Of a stretch of DNA of 64,000 nucleotides, positions 17,022 to 26,223 are shown piece after piece (position 1 is the first letter of the stretch; every line of letters starts with the position of its first letter). Under the pieces are notes generated by a model. It worked only from the letters and a program-made list of their open reading frames with translations. It searched no databases and was not told the origin of the DNA. Origin of the DNA: DASQMT01 sp963839615 (GTDB lineage Bacteria > Actinomycetota > Thermoleophilia > Solirubrobacterales > Solirubrobacteraceae). Made by a program: the position numbers and the translations under genes. Location: positions 868,001-932,000 of the forward strand of contig CAWIVY010000007.1 of assembly GCA_963839615.1 (NCBI GenBank), read 5' to 3'.

Positions 17022-17966
17022 TCAGGTGATGCGGGCCCGCGGATGGGCGTCGAAGTAGACGTCCTTGAGGCGCTCGGCCGACAGGTGCGTGTAGAGCTGC
17101 GTCGTGGCGATGTCGGCATGCCCGAGCATCTCCTGCAGCGAGCGCAGGTCGCAGCCGCCGGCCAGCAGGTGCGTGGCGAAGCTGTGGCGCAGCGTGTGCG
17201 GGCTCATCTTCGAAGCGAGCCCCGCGGTCGCGGCGTGGCGCTGCACGATCTTGTAGAGCCCCTGGCGGGTCAGGCCGCCGCCGCGCTGGTTCACGAACAA
17301 GCGCGACTCCCAGCGCTCGCCGACCAGTCGCCCGCGACCGCGCTGGAGGTAGGCGGCGAGCGCGCGGGCCGCCGCGGAGCCGATCGGCACGAGCCGCTCC
17401 TTGGAGCCCTTGCCGCGGGCGCGCAGGATCCCGGACTCGAGGTCGACGTCGCCCGTCTCGAGCTCGATCGCCTCCGACGCGCGCAGGCCGCAGGCGTACA
17501 TCGTCTCCAGCAGCGCGCGGTCGCGCAGCGCGGCGGGCTCGGTCCCGCGCGGCTGGCGCAGCAGCTCGGCGACCTCGTCGCGGCTGAGCACCTGGGGCAG
17601 CTTGCGGCTCTGCTTCGGCGCGCGCAGGTACGCGGTCGGGTCGCTCGTCAGCAGCGCCGTGCGGCGCAGGTGGCGGTAGAACGACCGCAGGCACGCGATC
17701 TTCCGCTGCAGCGTCGCGGGCGCCGCCGGCGGCTTGTCCTCGCGCCCGTCGGCGATCTCCGCTGCGAAGGCGCTCAGCTCGGCGTGCCCGACCGCGAGCG
17801 GATCGTTGCCGGTGCGCCCGAGCCACTCGCCGAACTGGAGCAGGTCCGAGCGGTATGCCTCCAGCGTGTTGCGCGACAGACCGCGCTCGAACTCCAGGTA
17901 GGCGAGGAAGTCGAGCAGCAGGTGCTCGAACGGCTGGGTGCGCGGAGGGGGCGTCGCGATTGCCAC
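17022..17966 (-). CDS. xerD: Site-specific tyrosine recombinase XerD
   Basis: 314 residues from GTG at 17966. The core-binding domain is FLAYLEFERGLSRNTLEAYRSDLLQF. The catalytic residues are R in CGLRASEAIEL, K in GKGSKERLVPIG, H-x-x-R in SPHTLRHSFATHLL, H in MLGHADIATTQLYTH and the final Tyr there. XerD resolves chromosome dimers at dif with XerC. The longer open frame upstream is antisense to the Nudix gene and was discarded. Confidence 0.93.
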   Translation of the reverse strand: MAIATPPPRTQPFEHLLLDFLAYLEFERGLSRNTLEAYRSDLLQFGEWLGRTGNDPLAVGHAELSAFAAEIADGREDKPPAAPATLQRKIACLRSFYRHLRRTALLTSDPTAYLRAPKQSRKLPQVLSRDEVAELLRQPRGTEPAALRDRALLETMYACGLRASEAIELETGDVDLESGILRARGKGSKERLVPIGSAAARALAAYLQRGRGRLVGERWESRLFVNQRGGGLTRQGLYKIVQRHAATAGLASKMSPHTLRHSFATHLLAGGCDLRSLQEMLGHADIATTQLYTHLSAERLKDVYFDAHPRARIT

Positions 17967-18021
17967 GGGCTCCAGGGGTTCGACGCGTCCCGCCGCAGCC
18001 CTGCCCTGCGCAATCCGGGGT

Positions 18022-18555
18022 TCAGCGGCCCAGGCGGGCGCGCAGCAGCTGCAGCCCGATGATCGTCTTCGCGTCGCGGCAGTCGGCGATGGTCGCGTCG
18101 AGCTCGGCGAGCGCGACCGGCTCGATGTCGATCCGCTCGTTCTCGATCTCGTGACCGGGGTCGTCGCTGAGGCCGGTCGCGAGGAAGATGTGGCACTGCT
18201 CGTCGGTGAAGCCGGCCGAGGTGAAGTAGGTCGTGAGGTGCTCCCAGGTTTCCGCGGCCTTGCCGATCTCCTCGGCCAGCTCGCGCCGGCCGCACTCCAG
18301 CGGCGACTCCCCCTCCTCGTCGAGCTTGCCCGCCGGCAGCTCGAGCAGGTCCGGGACCCCGGTCGCCTCGCGCGGCTGGCGCACCAGCCAGACGTGCTCA
18401 TCGTCATGCGCGACGATCGCCACGGAGCCGGGATGCACGACCCACTGGCGCGTGACCTCCTCGCCGTCCTCGTGGCGGAAGGTGCCCTCGCAGACGTCGA
18501 CGACGGTCCCCTCGAACACGGTCCGCGCCTCCATCCGCTCGAAGCGCGAGCTCAC
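18022..18555 (-). CDS. Nudix hydrolase, ADP-ribose pyrophosphatase type
   Basis: 177 residues. The Nudix box spans GKLDEEGESPLECGRRELAE and the following EIGK (G-x5-E-x7-R-E-x2-E-E-x-G). ELPAGKLDEEGE before it is typical of ADP-ribose pyrophosphatases, which cut ADP-ribose to AMP and ribose-5-phosphate. The GTG start at 18555 overlaps the M20 peptidase stop (GTGA), and xerD follows 55 bp downstream. Confidence 0.9.
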   Translation of the reverse strand: MSSRFERMEARTVFEGTVVDVCEGTFRHEDGEEVTRQWVVHPGSVAIVAHDDEHVWLVRQPREATGVPDLLELPAGKLDEEGESPLECGRRELAEEIGKAAETWEHLTTYFTSAGFTDEQCHIFLATGLSDDPGHEIENERIDIEPVALAELDATIADCRDAKTIIGLQLLRARLGR

Positions 18556-19688
18556 CTAGCCGCCTTCGGCGGCGGGCACAGGCATCGGGCCGCGGCCTCG
18601 TCGAGCAGGGCGAGGCAGACGTCGAGCATCCCCTCCAGCGCGGCGACGCTGACGCGCTCGGTCGGCTCGTGGTTGTGCTCGGTCCCGTTGGCCAGGTTCA
18701 CGCACTCGATGCCCTGGATCGCCAGCGCGTTCGCATCCGACCCGCCGCCGGTCACGATCCGGCTCGGCTCGTAGCCGCACGCCCGCAGGGCGGCCTCGGC
18801 GGCCACGACCGCCGGCGCCGTGCCCTTCGTGCGGTAGCCGTCGAAGAGCTTCTCGCAGACGACGTCGACGTCGCACTCGCCGGCGCCCGCTCCGTCGTGC
18901 ACCGCGTCGATCATGCGCGCGATCACGGCCTCGACGCGCTCGGGATCGAGCGAGCGCGCCTCGGCCAGCAGGCGGCAGCGCTCGGGCACGACGTTGGTCG
19001 AGCCGCTGCCACCCTGGACCGACCCGACGTTCGCGGTCGTCTGGTCGTCGATGCGGCCGTGCGGCATGGCGGTGATCGCCTGCGCGGCGGCGAGCACCGC
19101 GCTGCGGCCGGCCTCGGGCCGGATCCCCGCATGCGCCGCGCGGCCGTGGAAGTCGGCGCTCAGCCGGTAGTAGGTGGGCGACGCGATCACGACCTCGCCG
19201 ATCGGCGTCGCGTGGTCGAAGACGTAGCCGAAGTCGGCCCGCAGGACGGAGGCGTCGAACGCCTTGGCGCCGGCGAGCGCGTCCTCCTCCTCGACCGTGA
19301 GCAGCAACTCGATCGCTACCGGCGAGCCCTCGACGCTCGTGCGCCGCGCGACCTCGAGGAACACCGCCACGGCGGCCTTGTTGTCGGCGCCGAGGATGGT
19401 GTCGTGCGCGTTCTCCCACGCGCCGTCGGTGACGACGGGCTCGATCTCGCCGTGCACCTCGACGGTGTCGAGGTGGGCGCAGAGCAGCACCGTCCGCTCG
19501 GAGCGGCCACGGATCCGCGCGAGCAGGTTGCCGCGGGCGTCCGCCTCGACGGTCAGGCCGAGACCCTCCAGCTCACGGCGGACGTGCGCGGCGACGTCGG
19601 CCTCGCGGCCGAACGGGCTGGGGATACGGCAGAGCGCGGCGAACCGCTGGTTCAGCCGCTCCTTCTCGGCCTCGCTGGCCGGCCTCAC
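18552..19688 (-). CDS. M20 family (PepT-like) metallopeptidase
   Basis: 378 residues. The zinc ligands lie in LLCAHLDTVEV (H-x-D), HDTILGADNKAAVAVFLE, LLTVEEEDALAGAK (catalytic Glu pair), FDHAT, and H in LANGTEHNHEPTERVS. The dimerisation domain contains HGRAAHAGIRPEAGRSAVLAA. It is a two-zinc aminopeptidase or deacylase of the tripeptidase/carboxypeptidase T group; the substrate is not determinable. It starts one base after the pyrG stop on the same strand. Confidence 0.88.
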   Translation of the reverse strand: MRPASEAEKERLNQRFAALCRIPSPFGREADVAAHVRRELEGLGLTVEADARGNLLARIRGRSERTVLLCAHLDTVEVHGEIEPVVTDGAWENAHDTILGADNKAAVAVFLEVARRTSVEGSPVAIELLLTVEEEDALAGAKAFDASVLRADFGYVFDHATPIGEVVIASPTYYRLSADFHGRAAHAGIRPEAGRSAVLAAAQAITAMPHGRIDDQTTANVGSVQGGSGSTNVVPERCRLLAEARSLDPERVEAVIARMIDAVHDGAGAGECDVDVVCEKLFDGYRTKGTAPAVVAAEAALRACGYEPSRIVTGGGSDANALAIQGIECVNLANGTEHNHEPTERVSVAALEGMLDVCLALLDEAAARCLCPPPKAAR

Positions 19689-19689
19689 G

Positions 19690-21417
19690 TCAGGACTGCT
19701 GGAAACGGCCCGTTGACTCGTGCAACTCGGCTTCCTCGGGCCGCCCGGCCCGGATCGGCTCGTCCGTCTCGGGCAGCTCGTGCGGTCGGCGCTCGAGCAT
19801 GTAGCGCTTGGCGGCGCCGACGAACTCGCGGAACAGCGGCGCGGGGCGCTCGGGACGGGACTTGAACTCGGGGTGGAACTGCGACGCGACGAAGAACGGG
19901 TGCTCGGGCAGCTCGATGATCTCCACGAGCCGCTCGTCGGGCGTGGTGCCGGACACGACCAGTCCTGCGGCCTCGAGCCGGCGGCGTAGGAAGTTGTTGA
20001 CCTCGTAGCGATGGCGGTGGCGCTCGTAGATCACGGGCTCGTCGTAGATCTCGCGCGCCCTGGTGCCGGCGTGCAGCTTCACCGGATCGGCCCCGAGCCG
20101 CATCGTGCCGCCCATGTCGGCGACCTCCTTCTGCTCGGGCAGCAGGTCGACCACGGGGAATGGCGTCTCGGGATCGAACTCGCTCGAGTTCGCGCCGTCC
20201 ATGCCGGCGACGTGGCGCGCGAAGTCGGCGACCGCCATCTGCATGCCGAGGCAGACGCCGAGGAAGGGGATGTTCTGCTCGCGCGCGATCCGCGCCGCGG
20301 CGATCTTGCCCTCGATGCCGCGCACGCCGAAGCCACCCGGGATCAGGATGCCGTCGGCCTCCTCGATCCGGTGGCGGACCTGCTCGTCGTCGAGCGTCTC
20401 GGAGTCGACCCAGTCGATCGCGACGCCGCAGCCGTGCTCGAAGCCGGAATGCCGCAGCGCCTCGACGACCGACAGATAGGCGTCCTCGAGCTGGACGTAC
20501 TTGCCGACGAGCGCGATCCGCACGGGCGCGCTGTTCTGCGCCTCCGTGGCCTTGCCGATGAAGCGCTTCCAGCTCTCGAGCTCGGGCGGCTCGGCCTCGA
20601 TGCCGAAGTGGTCGAGCACGAAGTCGTCCACGCCCTCGGCCTGGAAGAACAGCGGCACCTTGTAGATGTTGTCGACGTCGCGCGCGGACACGACCGCCTC
20701 GACCGGCAGCGAGGCGAACAGCGCGATCTTCTTGCGGATCTCGCGCGACAGCCCGCCCTCGGAGCGGGCGACGACCATGTCGGGCTGGATGCCGATGCGG
20801 CGCAGCTCGTTGACGGAGTGCTGCGTCGGCTTGGTCTTCAGCTCGCCGGCGTGGCCGATGTAGGGCACGAGCGTGAGGTGGATGAACATGCACCGGCGCC
20901 GGCCGACGTCGACCGGGAACTGGCGGATCGCCTCGAGGAACGGCAGCGACTCGATGTCGCCCACCGTGCCGCCGATCTCGGTGATGACGAAGTCGACGTC
21001 CTGGCTCTCGCCCACGAGCTGGATCCGGTGCTTGATCTCGTCGGTGATGTGCGGCACGACCTGGACGGTGCCGCCGAGATAGTCGCCGCGGCGCTCCTTG
21101 CGGATCACGGAGTTGTAGATCGCTCCGGCGGTCACGTTCGACGCGCGCGAGGTGTTCGCGTCGGTGAAGCGCTCGTAATGGCCGAGGTCGAGGTCGGTCT
21201 CCGCCCCGTCCTCCGTCACGAACACCTCGCCGTGCTGGAACGGCGACATCGTGCCGGGGTCGATGTTGATGTAAGGGTCGAACTTCTGGAGGGCGACCTT
21301 CTGCCCCCGGGCGACGAGCAGGCGGCCGATCGAGGCCGCCGCGATGCCCTTGCCGAGCGACGAGACCACGCCGCCGGTGACGAATATGTAGCGGGTGCGC
21401 GGGCGGGATTCAGGCAT
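19690..21417 (-). CDS. pyrG: CTP synthase
   Basis: 575 residues, full length. The synthase domain starts RYIFVTGGVVSSLGKGIAAASIGRLL (P-loop) and continues KFDPYINIDPGTMSPFQHGEVFVTEDGAETDLDLGHYERF. The glutamine amidotransferase domain has FLGVCLGMQMAV (catalytic Cys) and the HPEFKSRP His/Glu pair. It makes CTP from UTP, ATP and glutamine. It heads the pyrG-M20-Nudix-xerD run of genes. Confidence 0.97.
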   Translation of the reverse strand: MPESRPRTRYIFVTGGVVSSLGKGIAAASIGRLLVARGQKVALQKFDPYINIDPGTMSPFQHGEVFVTEDGAETDLDLGHYERFTDANTSRASNVTAGAIYNSVIRKERRGDYLGGTVQVVPHITDEIKHRIQLVGESQDVDFVITEIGGTVGDIESLPFLEAIRQFPVDVGRRRCMFIHLTLVPYIGHAGELKTKPTQHSVNELRRIGIQPDMVVARSEGGLSREIRKKIALFASLPVEAVVSARDVDNIYKVPLFFQAEGVDDFVLDHFGIEAEPPELESWKRFIGKATEAQNSAPVRIALVGKYVQLEDAYLSVVEALRHSGFEHGCGVAIDWVDSETLDDEQVRHRIEEADGILIPGGFGVRGIEGKIAAARIAREQNIPFLGVCLGMQMAVADFARHVAGMDGANSSEFDPETPFPVVDLLPEQKEVADMGGTMRLGADPVKLHAGTRAREIYDEPVIYERHRHRYEVNNFLRRRLEAAGLVVSGTTPDERLVEIIELPEHPFFVASQFHPEFKSRPERPAPLFREFVGAAKRYMLERRPHELPETDEPIRAGRPEEAELHESTGRFQQS

Positions 21418-21492
21418 CTCGTTCTGTCTCCGCAGTCTAGGACGCCCGGCGGCGGCACGTCCGGCTTCCCCGCACGGAGCGGAAAGTCCGTC

Positions 21493-21906
21493 TCAGGCGC
21501 CGGCGAGCCAGGCGATCAGCGCGGGGCGCGAGAAGCGCCACTGCGCGCCGATCCTGCGACCCGGGAGCGTCCCGTCCTCGGCGAGCTCGACGACCTCGTC
21601 CTCGCTCACCTGGAGCAGCTCGGCGGCCTGCGCGGGCGTGAGCACGTCCGGCGCGACCGCGGGCGTGAACGCGTGGTGGCCGACGGCCAGCGAGTCACCG
21701 GGGAGATCGACCGTGACGCGCTGCGGCGGCCCGGAGATCGCCCGCAGGCGGTCCAGGCCGACGTCGGAGTCCGGGTCGACGTAGTGCGAGACCAGCGTGG
21801 TGACGAGGGCCTTCTTGTTCGTCGCGAGGGCCTCGGCGGCGCGGTCAAGCTTCTCGAACTCGCGGTGTGGGAGACGGACGTAGAGGGCTGCTGTGGGATC
21901 TGGCAT
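21493..21906 (-). CDS. Helix-turn-helix (excisionase/MerR-type) DNA-binding protein
   Basis: 137 residues. The N-terminal part resembles a ribbon-helix-helix module (LYVRLPHREFEKLDRAAEALATNKKALVTTLV). The C-terminal part is a winged-helix 'excisionase family' domain (VLTPAQAAELLQVSEDEVVELAEDGTLPGRRIGAQWRFSRPALIAWLAG). The combination suggests a transcription factor rather than a phage excisionase. It stands alone between pyrG and the repeat array. Confidence 0.82.
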   Translation of the reverse strand: MPDPTAALYVRLPHREFEKLDRAAEALATNKKALVTTLVSHYVDPDSDVGLDRLRAISGPPQRVTVDLPGDSLAVGHHAFTPAVAPDVLTPAQAAELLQVSEDEVVELAEDGTLPGRRIGAQWRFSRPALIAWLAGA

Positions 21907-22108
21907 GGCGGAGGCGATGATAGCGAATAGCTATACGCTCGGTGGTTCGGGTTCGGGGCGTTTGGTGGCGGGATCGGAACTGCGGCATCGAGGGAGGCGG
22001 GTCTGGGGTGGTCGGTCTCCAGCGCGGCGGTTCGGCGGGCGGTTGGTGGCGCGAGCGGGCGCGTCAACGCCGGGAGCTGGCGGGGATCCCGTGGCGTGCC
22101 GACGTTGG

Positions 22109-22380
22109 GCATCTATGTCGACGTCAACGTCAGGAGGGCGGGCCGGATGTCACGGCGTTCCGACGTCGACCGCGCATATCGCCGTCATCGCAGGGAGGCA
22201 CCGCGAATCGTGCGGCCGACCGGCGTTGACGGCGTATTTCGCTGTCAACGCAGGGAGGCACCCCGAATCTCGCGCGCGACCGGCGTTGACCGGCGCATCG
22301 CGTGAACGCTGCACGCCATCGCGAATCTCGCGACCTTGCGGCGTAGACCGCGCGTATCGCCGCCAACGCCGCACGCCCCG
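22109..22380. repeat. Tandem array of about 60-bp imperfect repeats
   Basis: Five units head to tail: 22109-22170, 22171-22230, 22231-22290, 22291-22348 and a partial 22349-22380. Shared pieces are a start like CGCGTATCGC, a centre like CAACGCAGGGAGGCACC, GCGAATC and an end like CGGCGTTGAC. Units 2 and 3 match at about 50 of 60 bases; units 1 and 4 are more diverged. All frames across the array repeat with a 20-codon period, but none has a good start or known domain, so it is treated as non-coding. The rest of the 590-bp gap between the HTH gene and recN shows nothing else. Confidence 0.75.
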
Positions 22381-22498
22381 GCCGCCCGGAGCATGCGCCG
22401 CGCGCCCACCGATCCTCTCGGACCGCGTCCTCAGTGCCGCAGTTCGCCACGACCCGCCGGCACGCGGCGAAGCAGCGAAGCCGCGCCGCCAGACCACC

Positions 22499-24157
22499 TC
22501 AAGCCGCCTTGAGCAGCTCCTTCGCGTGCCGGCGCGCCGCGACGTCCTCGCCGTCGGCGCCGAGCATCCGCACGATCTCGCCGACGACCGCGCCACGCTC
22601 GAGCAGGGTCACGGTCGCGCGCGCCGGGTCGGCCGAGGTGTCCTTGACGATCGTGAAGTGGCGCTCCGCCATCGACGCGATCTGCGGCAGGTGGGTGATG
22701 CAGATCACCTGCCGCCCCTCGGCCAGGGCGCGCAGCTGATCGCCGACGGCGCGCGCGGTCTGGCCCCCGATGCCCGCGTCGACCTCGTCGAACACGAGCG
22801 TCGCCGGGCCGGCCTCGGCCGCGACGCTCATCAGCGCGAGCATCACGCGCGAGAGCTCGCCGCCCGATGCCGTCTCGCGCAGCGGGCCGGCCGGGACGCC
22901 CGGGTTCGGGGCGATCAGGAACTCGACCTCGTCCCCGCCGCTCGGCCCGTATTCCTCGCGCGGAGTCAGCCGGGCCTCGAAGCTCGCCCCGTCCATGGCC
23001 AGCTCGCCGAGCACGTCGACCACGGCCCCCGACAGGTCGGCGGCGGCACGCTCGCGCGCATCGCGCAGGTCTCCCGCCCGCCGCGCGAGGTCGGCACGGA
23101 CCGCCTCGAGCGCCGCGGTCGCGTCCTCCAGGGCCTCCTCGGCGCCCGCAAGCTCGTCGCGCCGCGCCCGGCACGCCTCGGCGTGAGCGAGCACCGCCGC
23201 GATCGTGCCCCCGTGCTTGCGCTTGAGCCGCTCGAACAGCGCCAGGCGCTCCTCGACCTCGTCCAGCCGCCCCGGCGGCGCGTCCACGGCCTCGCCGTAG
23301 CGGCGCAGCTCGCCCGCGAGGTCGTCGGCCTCGACCGCGAGGGCGCCCGCGCGATCCGCCAGCACATCGAGCGCCGCATCGACCCCGCGGATCGCCTCCA
23401 GGGCCTGCGCCGCGCCCGCGAGCGCGCTCGCGGCGCCGTCGCCGCTCTCGGGCGCGATCGCCTCGATCCCGCCCGCGGCGGCCAGGCGCAGCCCCTCGAG
23501 GTTGCGCAGCCGCTCGCGCTCGGCGGTCAGCTCGTCCTCCTCGGCGTCGCTCGCCGCGGCGGCGTCGATCTCCGCCAGCTCCCACTCGAGCAGGTCGAGC
23601 TCGCGGTCACGCGCCCCGGCGCGCTCGCGCAGCGCAACGAGCTCGCCTAGCAGCGCGCGCTCGCGCGCATGGACGGCGGCGAACGCATCGCGCCGCTCCG
23701 CCTGCTGCGGCCCGCAGAAGCCGTCGAGGATCTCCAGCTGCGCCGCGGCCAGCATCAGCTTGCGGTGCTCGTGCTGGCCGTAGAACGACAACATCGCGCC
23801 GCCGGCGTCGCGCAGGTCGGCGGCCGTCGCGCTGCGCCCGTTGAGGTACGCCCGCGTGCGCCCCTCCGCGCTCACGCGGCGGGCGAGCACCAGCTCCTCC
23901 GCGTCCTCGGGGATCCGCTCGCCGAGCTCGGCGCGCAGCGCGTCCGGCAGCTCGAAGCTGCCCTCGACGTAGGCCTCCGACGCGCCCGGCCGCACGATCC
24001 CGGGGCGCGGCTTGCCGCCCAGCAACAGGTCGAGCGCGTGCGCGAGCACGGTCTTGCCCGCGCCGGTCTCGCCCGTCAGGACGTTCAGCCCGGTGCCGAG
24101 CCGCAGCTCCGCCCGCTCGATCAGCAGCAGGTTCTCGACGCGCAGTTCTTCCAGCAC
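22499..24157 (-). CDS. recN: DNA repair protein RecN
   Basis: 552 residues. The SMC-like ATPase has VENLLLIERAELRLGTGLNVLTGETGAGKT (Walker A), coiled-coil arms rich in Glu/Arg/Ala, the RecN-typical SFYGQHEHRKLM, the signature SGGELSRVMLAL and Walker B TLVFDEVDAGIGG with THLPQIAS. It helps repair double-strand breaks. The GTG start at 24157 gives the standard LEELRVENLLLIE beginning. The usual tlyA-nadK-recN order is kept. Confidence 0.94.
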   Translation of the reverse strand: MLEELRVENLLLIERAELRLGTGLNVLTGETGAGKTVLAHALDLLLGGKPRPGIVRPGASEAYVEGSFELPDALRAELGERIPEDAEELVLARRVSAEGRTRAYLNGRSATAADLRDAGGAMLSFYGQHEHRKLMLAAAQLEILDGFCGPQQAERRDAFAAVHARERALLGELVALRERAGARDRELDLLEWELAEIDAAAASDAEEDELTAERERLRNLEGLRLAAAGGIEAIAPESGDGAASALAGAAQALEAIRGVDAALDVLADRAGALAVEADDLAGELRRYGEAVDAPPGRLDEVEERLALFERLKRKHGGTIAAVLAHAEACRARRDELAGAEEALEDATAALEAVRADLARRAGDLRDARERAAADLSGAVVDVLGELAMDGASFEARLTPREEYGPSGGDEVEFLIAPNPGVPAGPLRETASGGELSRVMLALMSVAAEAGPATLVFDEVDAGIGGQTARAVGDQLRALAEGRQVICITHLPQIASMAERHFTIVKDTSADPARATVTLLERGAVVGEIVRMLGADGEDVAARRHAKELLKAA

Positions 24158-24462
24158 GGGTGACGGTCTACCAGCCGTCCCCGACGGACCGGCCGGCGCG
24201 CGCGGCGCTGGTGGCACGCATTCGGACGAAGCGCGCGTTGCGAAGTGGGTGGGAGTCGGTGCGAAGGCCGGGCTGCGGAGCTCAGCTCGGCGCCGGTCGA
24301 TCGCGCGGCAGCGCCGGAGAGCTGCGGGCGATCGAGGGAGTACGTCCAGGTCTGCATGGCGACGACGTCCACGATCCCGCCTGCATAGGACGAGCTCGTC
24401 GAGGCGATCGAGGTGATTTGCACGGACCCCCGAGGATCGGCTTCTACGCCCGCCACGATCAT
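24121..24462 (-). CDS. Possible small protein with a strong Shine-Dalgarno site
   Basis: The ATG at 24462 follows GGAGGTGA (24473-24466) at good spacing, one of the strongest ribosome-binding sites seen here. The first 48 residues (MIVAGVEADPRGSVQITSIA and on to DVVAMQTWTYSLDRP) look protein-like. The later part is Arg-rich and runs 37 bp into recN, which looks like lost coding. No family is recognised. It may be a decayed gene or a translated leader in the 400-bp gap before recN. Nothing else is seen in that gap. Confidence 0.35.
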   Translation of the reverse strand: MIVAGVEADPRGSVQITSIASTSSSYAGGIVDVVAMQTWTYSLDRPQLSGAAARSTGAELSSAARPSHRLPPTSQRALRPNACHQRRARRPVRRGRLVDRHPCWKNCASRTCC

Positions 24463-24558
24463 CGGTCACCTCCGCACCCGTCCCTATCGGCCACGCACCA
24501 ACGGCAAAGCGCGTTTCCGCACCGTCCCGGCTGGACGGCGCGTCTCGCTCCCCTACAG

Positions 24559-25407
24559 CTAGCGCGCCAGGCGTCCGAAGCGCTCGCGCAGCCGGTGGTA
24601 GAAGCTCGCCCCCGGCAGCTGCGCGAGCAGCGCCGTCTCGCGCGCGAACTCGACGTGGATGTCCTCGCCCGGCGCCAGCTCCGTCACCGGGCGCCCGTCC
24701 GCGTGGATCTCCACCGGCTCTTCGCGCGAGCGGTTGTTGATCGTGAGCAGGTCGTCGGGAGCGACGACCAGCGACCGCGCGGTCAGGGAGTGCGGCGCGA
24801 TGAACGACACGACGAAGCCCGCCACCCCCCACGCGAGCACCGGGCCGCCGTTGGCGAGGTTGTAGCCCGTCGAACCCTGCGGCGTGGAGACCACCAGGCC
24901 GTCGCAGCGCACCCGCCCGATCTCCTCGCCGGCGAGCGCGTATGCGAGATCGGCGACGCGCATGCCCGGCTTGCGGTGGACGGAGATGTCGTTCATCGCC
25001 ATCCAGTTCCCCTCGGGGCGCCCGACCGTGATCGCGGGCAGCTCGAGCGTCTCGAACTCGCCCGAGAACGCGCAGTCGAAGTCGGAGTCGAGCCCGTCCG
25101 GATCGAGCGTGGCGAGGAAGCCGACCTCGCCGAAGTTGACGGCGAACACCGGCACGCCGGTGCCCGCGTACTCGCGCAAGGCGGTGAGGATCGTGCCGTC
25201 GCCGCCCATCACGACGCACAGGTCGACGTCGTGCGCGAGCGGCGCGTCGACCTCGATCCCCGGCCGGGCGCTGAGCCCGTGCTTGCGCGTCTCCTCGGCG
25301 TCGAAGCGCAGCGTCACGCCGGCGCGCGCGGCGCCGGCGATCAGCGCGGCGAGCGCCTCCGCGGTGTCGACCGCACGCCTGTGCGTGAGCACGGAGGCGC
25401 GGGTCAC
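24559..25407 (-). CDS. nadK: NAD kinase
   Basis: 282 residues. It has DLCVVMGGDGTILTAL (GGDG motif), NFGEVGFLATL, NDISVHRK, STPQGSTGYNLANGGPVLAWG and PHSLTARSLVV, all standard NAD kinase motifs. It phosphorylates NAD to NADP. The GTG at 25407 overlaps the tlyA stop (GTGA), so the longer open frame antisense to tlyA is rejected. Confidence 0.95.
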   Translation of the reverse strand: MTRASVLTHRRAVDTAEALAALIAGAARAGVTLRFDAEETRKHGLSARPGIEVDAPLAHDVDLCVVMGGDGTILTALREYAGTGVPVFAVNFGEVGFLATLDPDGLDSDFDCAFSGEFETLELPAITVGRPEGNWMAMNDISVHRKPGMRVADLAYALAGEEIGRVRCDGLVVSTPQGSTGYNLANGGPVLAWGVAGFVVSFIAPHSLTARSLVVAPDDLLTINNRSREEPVEIHADGRPVTELAPGEDIHVEFARETALLAQLPGASFYHRLRERFGRLAR

Positions 25408-26195
25408 GGCTCCACCTCGCGCGCCGCCGCGTCGAGCTCCGCGAGCGCGCCTGCGCGACCGCCCTCGGCCAGGTGCGCGAACGTCTCGCGGTTGCCCGCC
25501 GGGCCGGGCAGCCCCGACGAGGCGAAGCCGAGCACGGACGCGCCCTGATCGCGCGCGGCGCCCGCGACGGCGACGATCGCCTCGCGCCGCAGCGCCGGGT
25601 CGCGCACCACGCCGCCCTTGCCGATCCGCTCGCGGCCGACCTCGAACTGCGGCTTGACCATCACGAGCGCGTCGAAGCGCTCGGCGGCGCACGCGAGCAC
25701 CGCGGGCAGGATCTTCGCGAGCGAGATGAAGGAGACGTCGGCGACGATCAGGTCGGGCCGGTAGGGCAGCGCCGCCGGATCGAGCGCGCGCGCGTTGGCC
25801 CGCTCGAGCACCGTCACGCGCGGATCCTCGCGCAGCGCGAACGCCAGCTCGCCGTAGGCGACGTCGAGCGCGACGACACGCGCCGCCCCGCGCTGCAGCA
25901 GGCAGTCCGTGAAGCCACCTGTGGAGGCGCCGACGTCGAGCGCGTGGCGACCCTCGACCGCGACGCCGAGCGCGTCGAGGGCGTTCGCGAGCTTGATCCC
26001 GCCGCGCGAGACGAACCGCGGCGGCGTCGCCACGTCGAGCAGCTCGTCATCGGCGACGAGCTGACCGGGCTTCTCCGCCCGGCGCCGCCCGGCGCCGAGG
26101 TGCACCTCGCCGGCGATCACCGCGGCCGCCGCACGCGAGCGCGACGGGAACAGCCCTCGCTCGGCGAGGAGTGAGTCGAGCCGCACGCGCGCCAT
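25404..26195 (-). CDS. tlyA: TlyA family rRNA (cytidine-2'-O)-methyltransferase
   Basis: 263 residues. An N-terminal S4 RNA-binding domain (RLDSLLAERGLFPSRSRAAAAVIAGEV) is followed by an FtsJ-like SAM domain (FVSRGGIKLANALDALG, ALDVGASTGGFTDCLLQRGA, DLIVADVSFISL, MVKPQFEVGRE). It methylates rRNA riboses; in mycobacteria loss gives capreomycin resistance. It lies 28 bp after dxs. Confidence 0.93.
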   Translation of the reverse strand: MARVRLDSLLAERGLFPSRSRAAAAVIAGEVHLGAGRRRAEKPGQLVADDELLDVATPPRFVSRGGIKLANALDALGVAVEGRHALDVGASTGGFTDCLLQRGAARVVALDVAYGELAFALREDPRVTVLERANARALDPAALPYRPDLIVADVSFISLAKILPAVLACAAERFDALVMVKPQFEVGRERIGKGGVVRDPALRREAIVAVAGAARDQGASVLGFASSGLPGPAGNRETFAHLAEGGRAGALAELDAAAREVEP

Positions 26196-26223
26196 GCAGG
26201 CGCAGACGGTAGCGGGGCCGCCC

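Noticed and set aside
13532..17029. A 1165-codon plus-strand open frame
   Set aside because: It runs antisense to mutM, the metallopeptidase and deoB; its His/Arg/Asp-rich product is typical of high-GC shadow frames.
22109..22380. CRISPR array
   Set aside because: Units are head to tail without spacers, imperfect along their length, and no cas genes are near.
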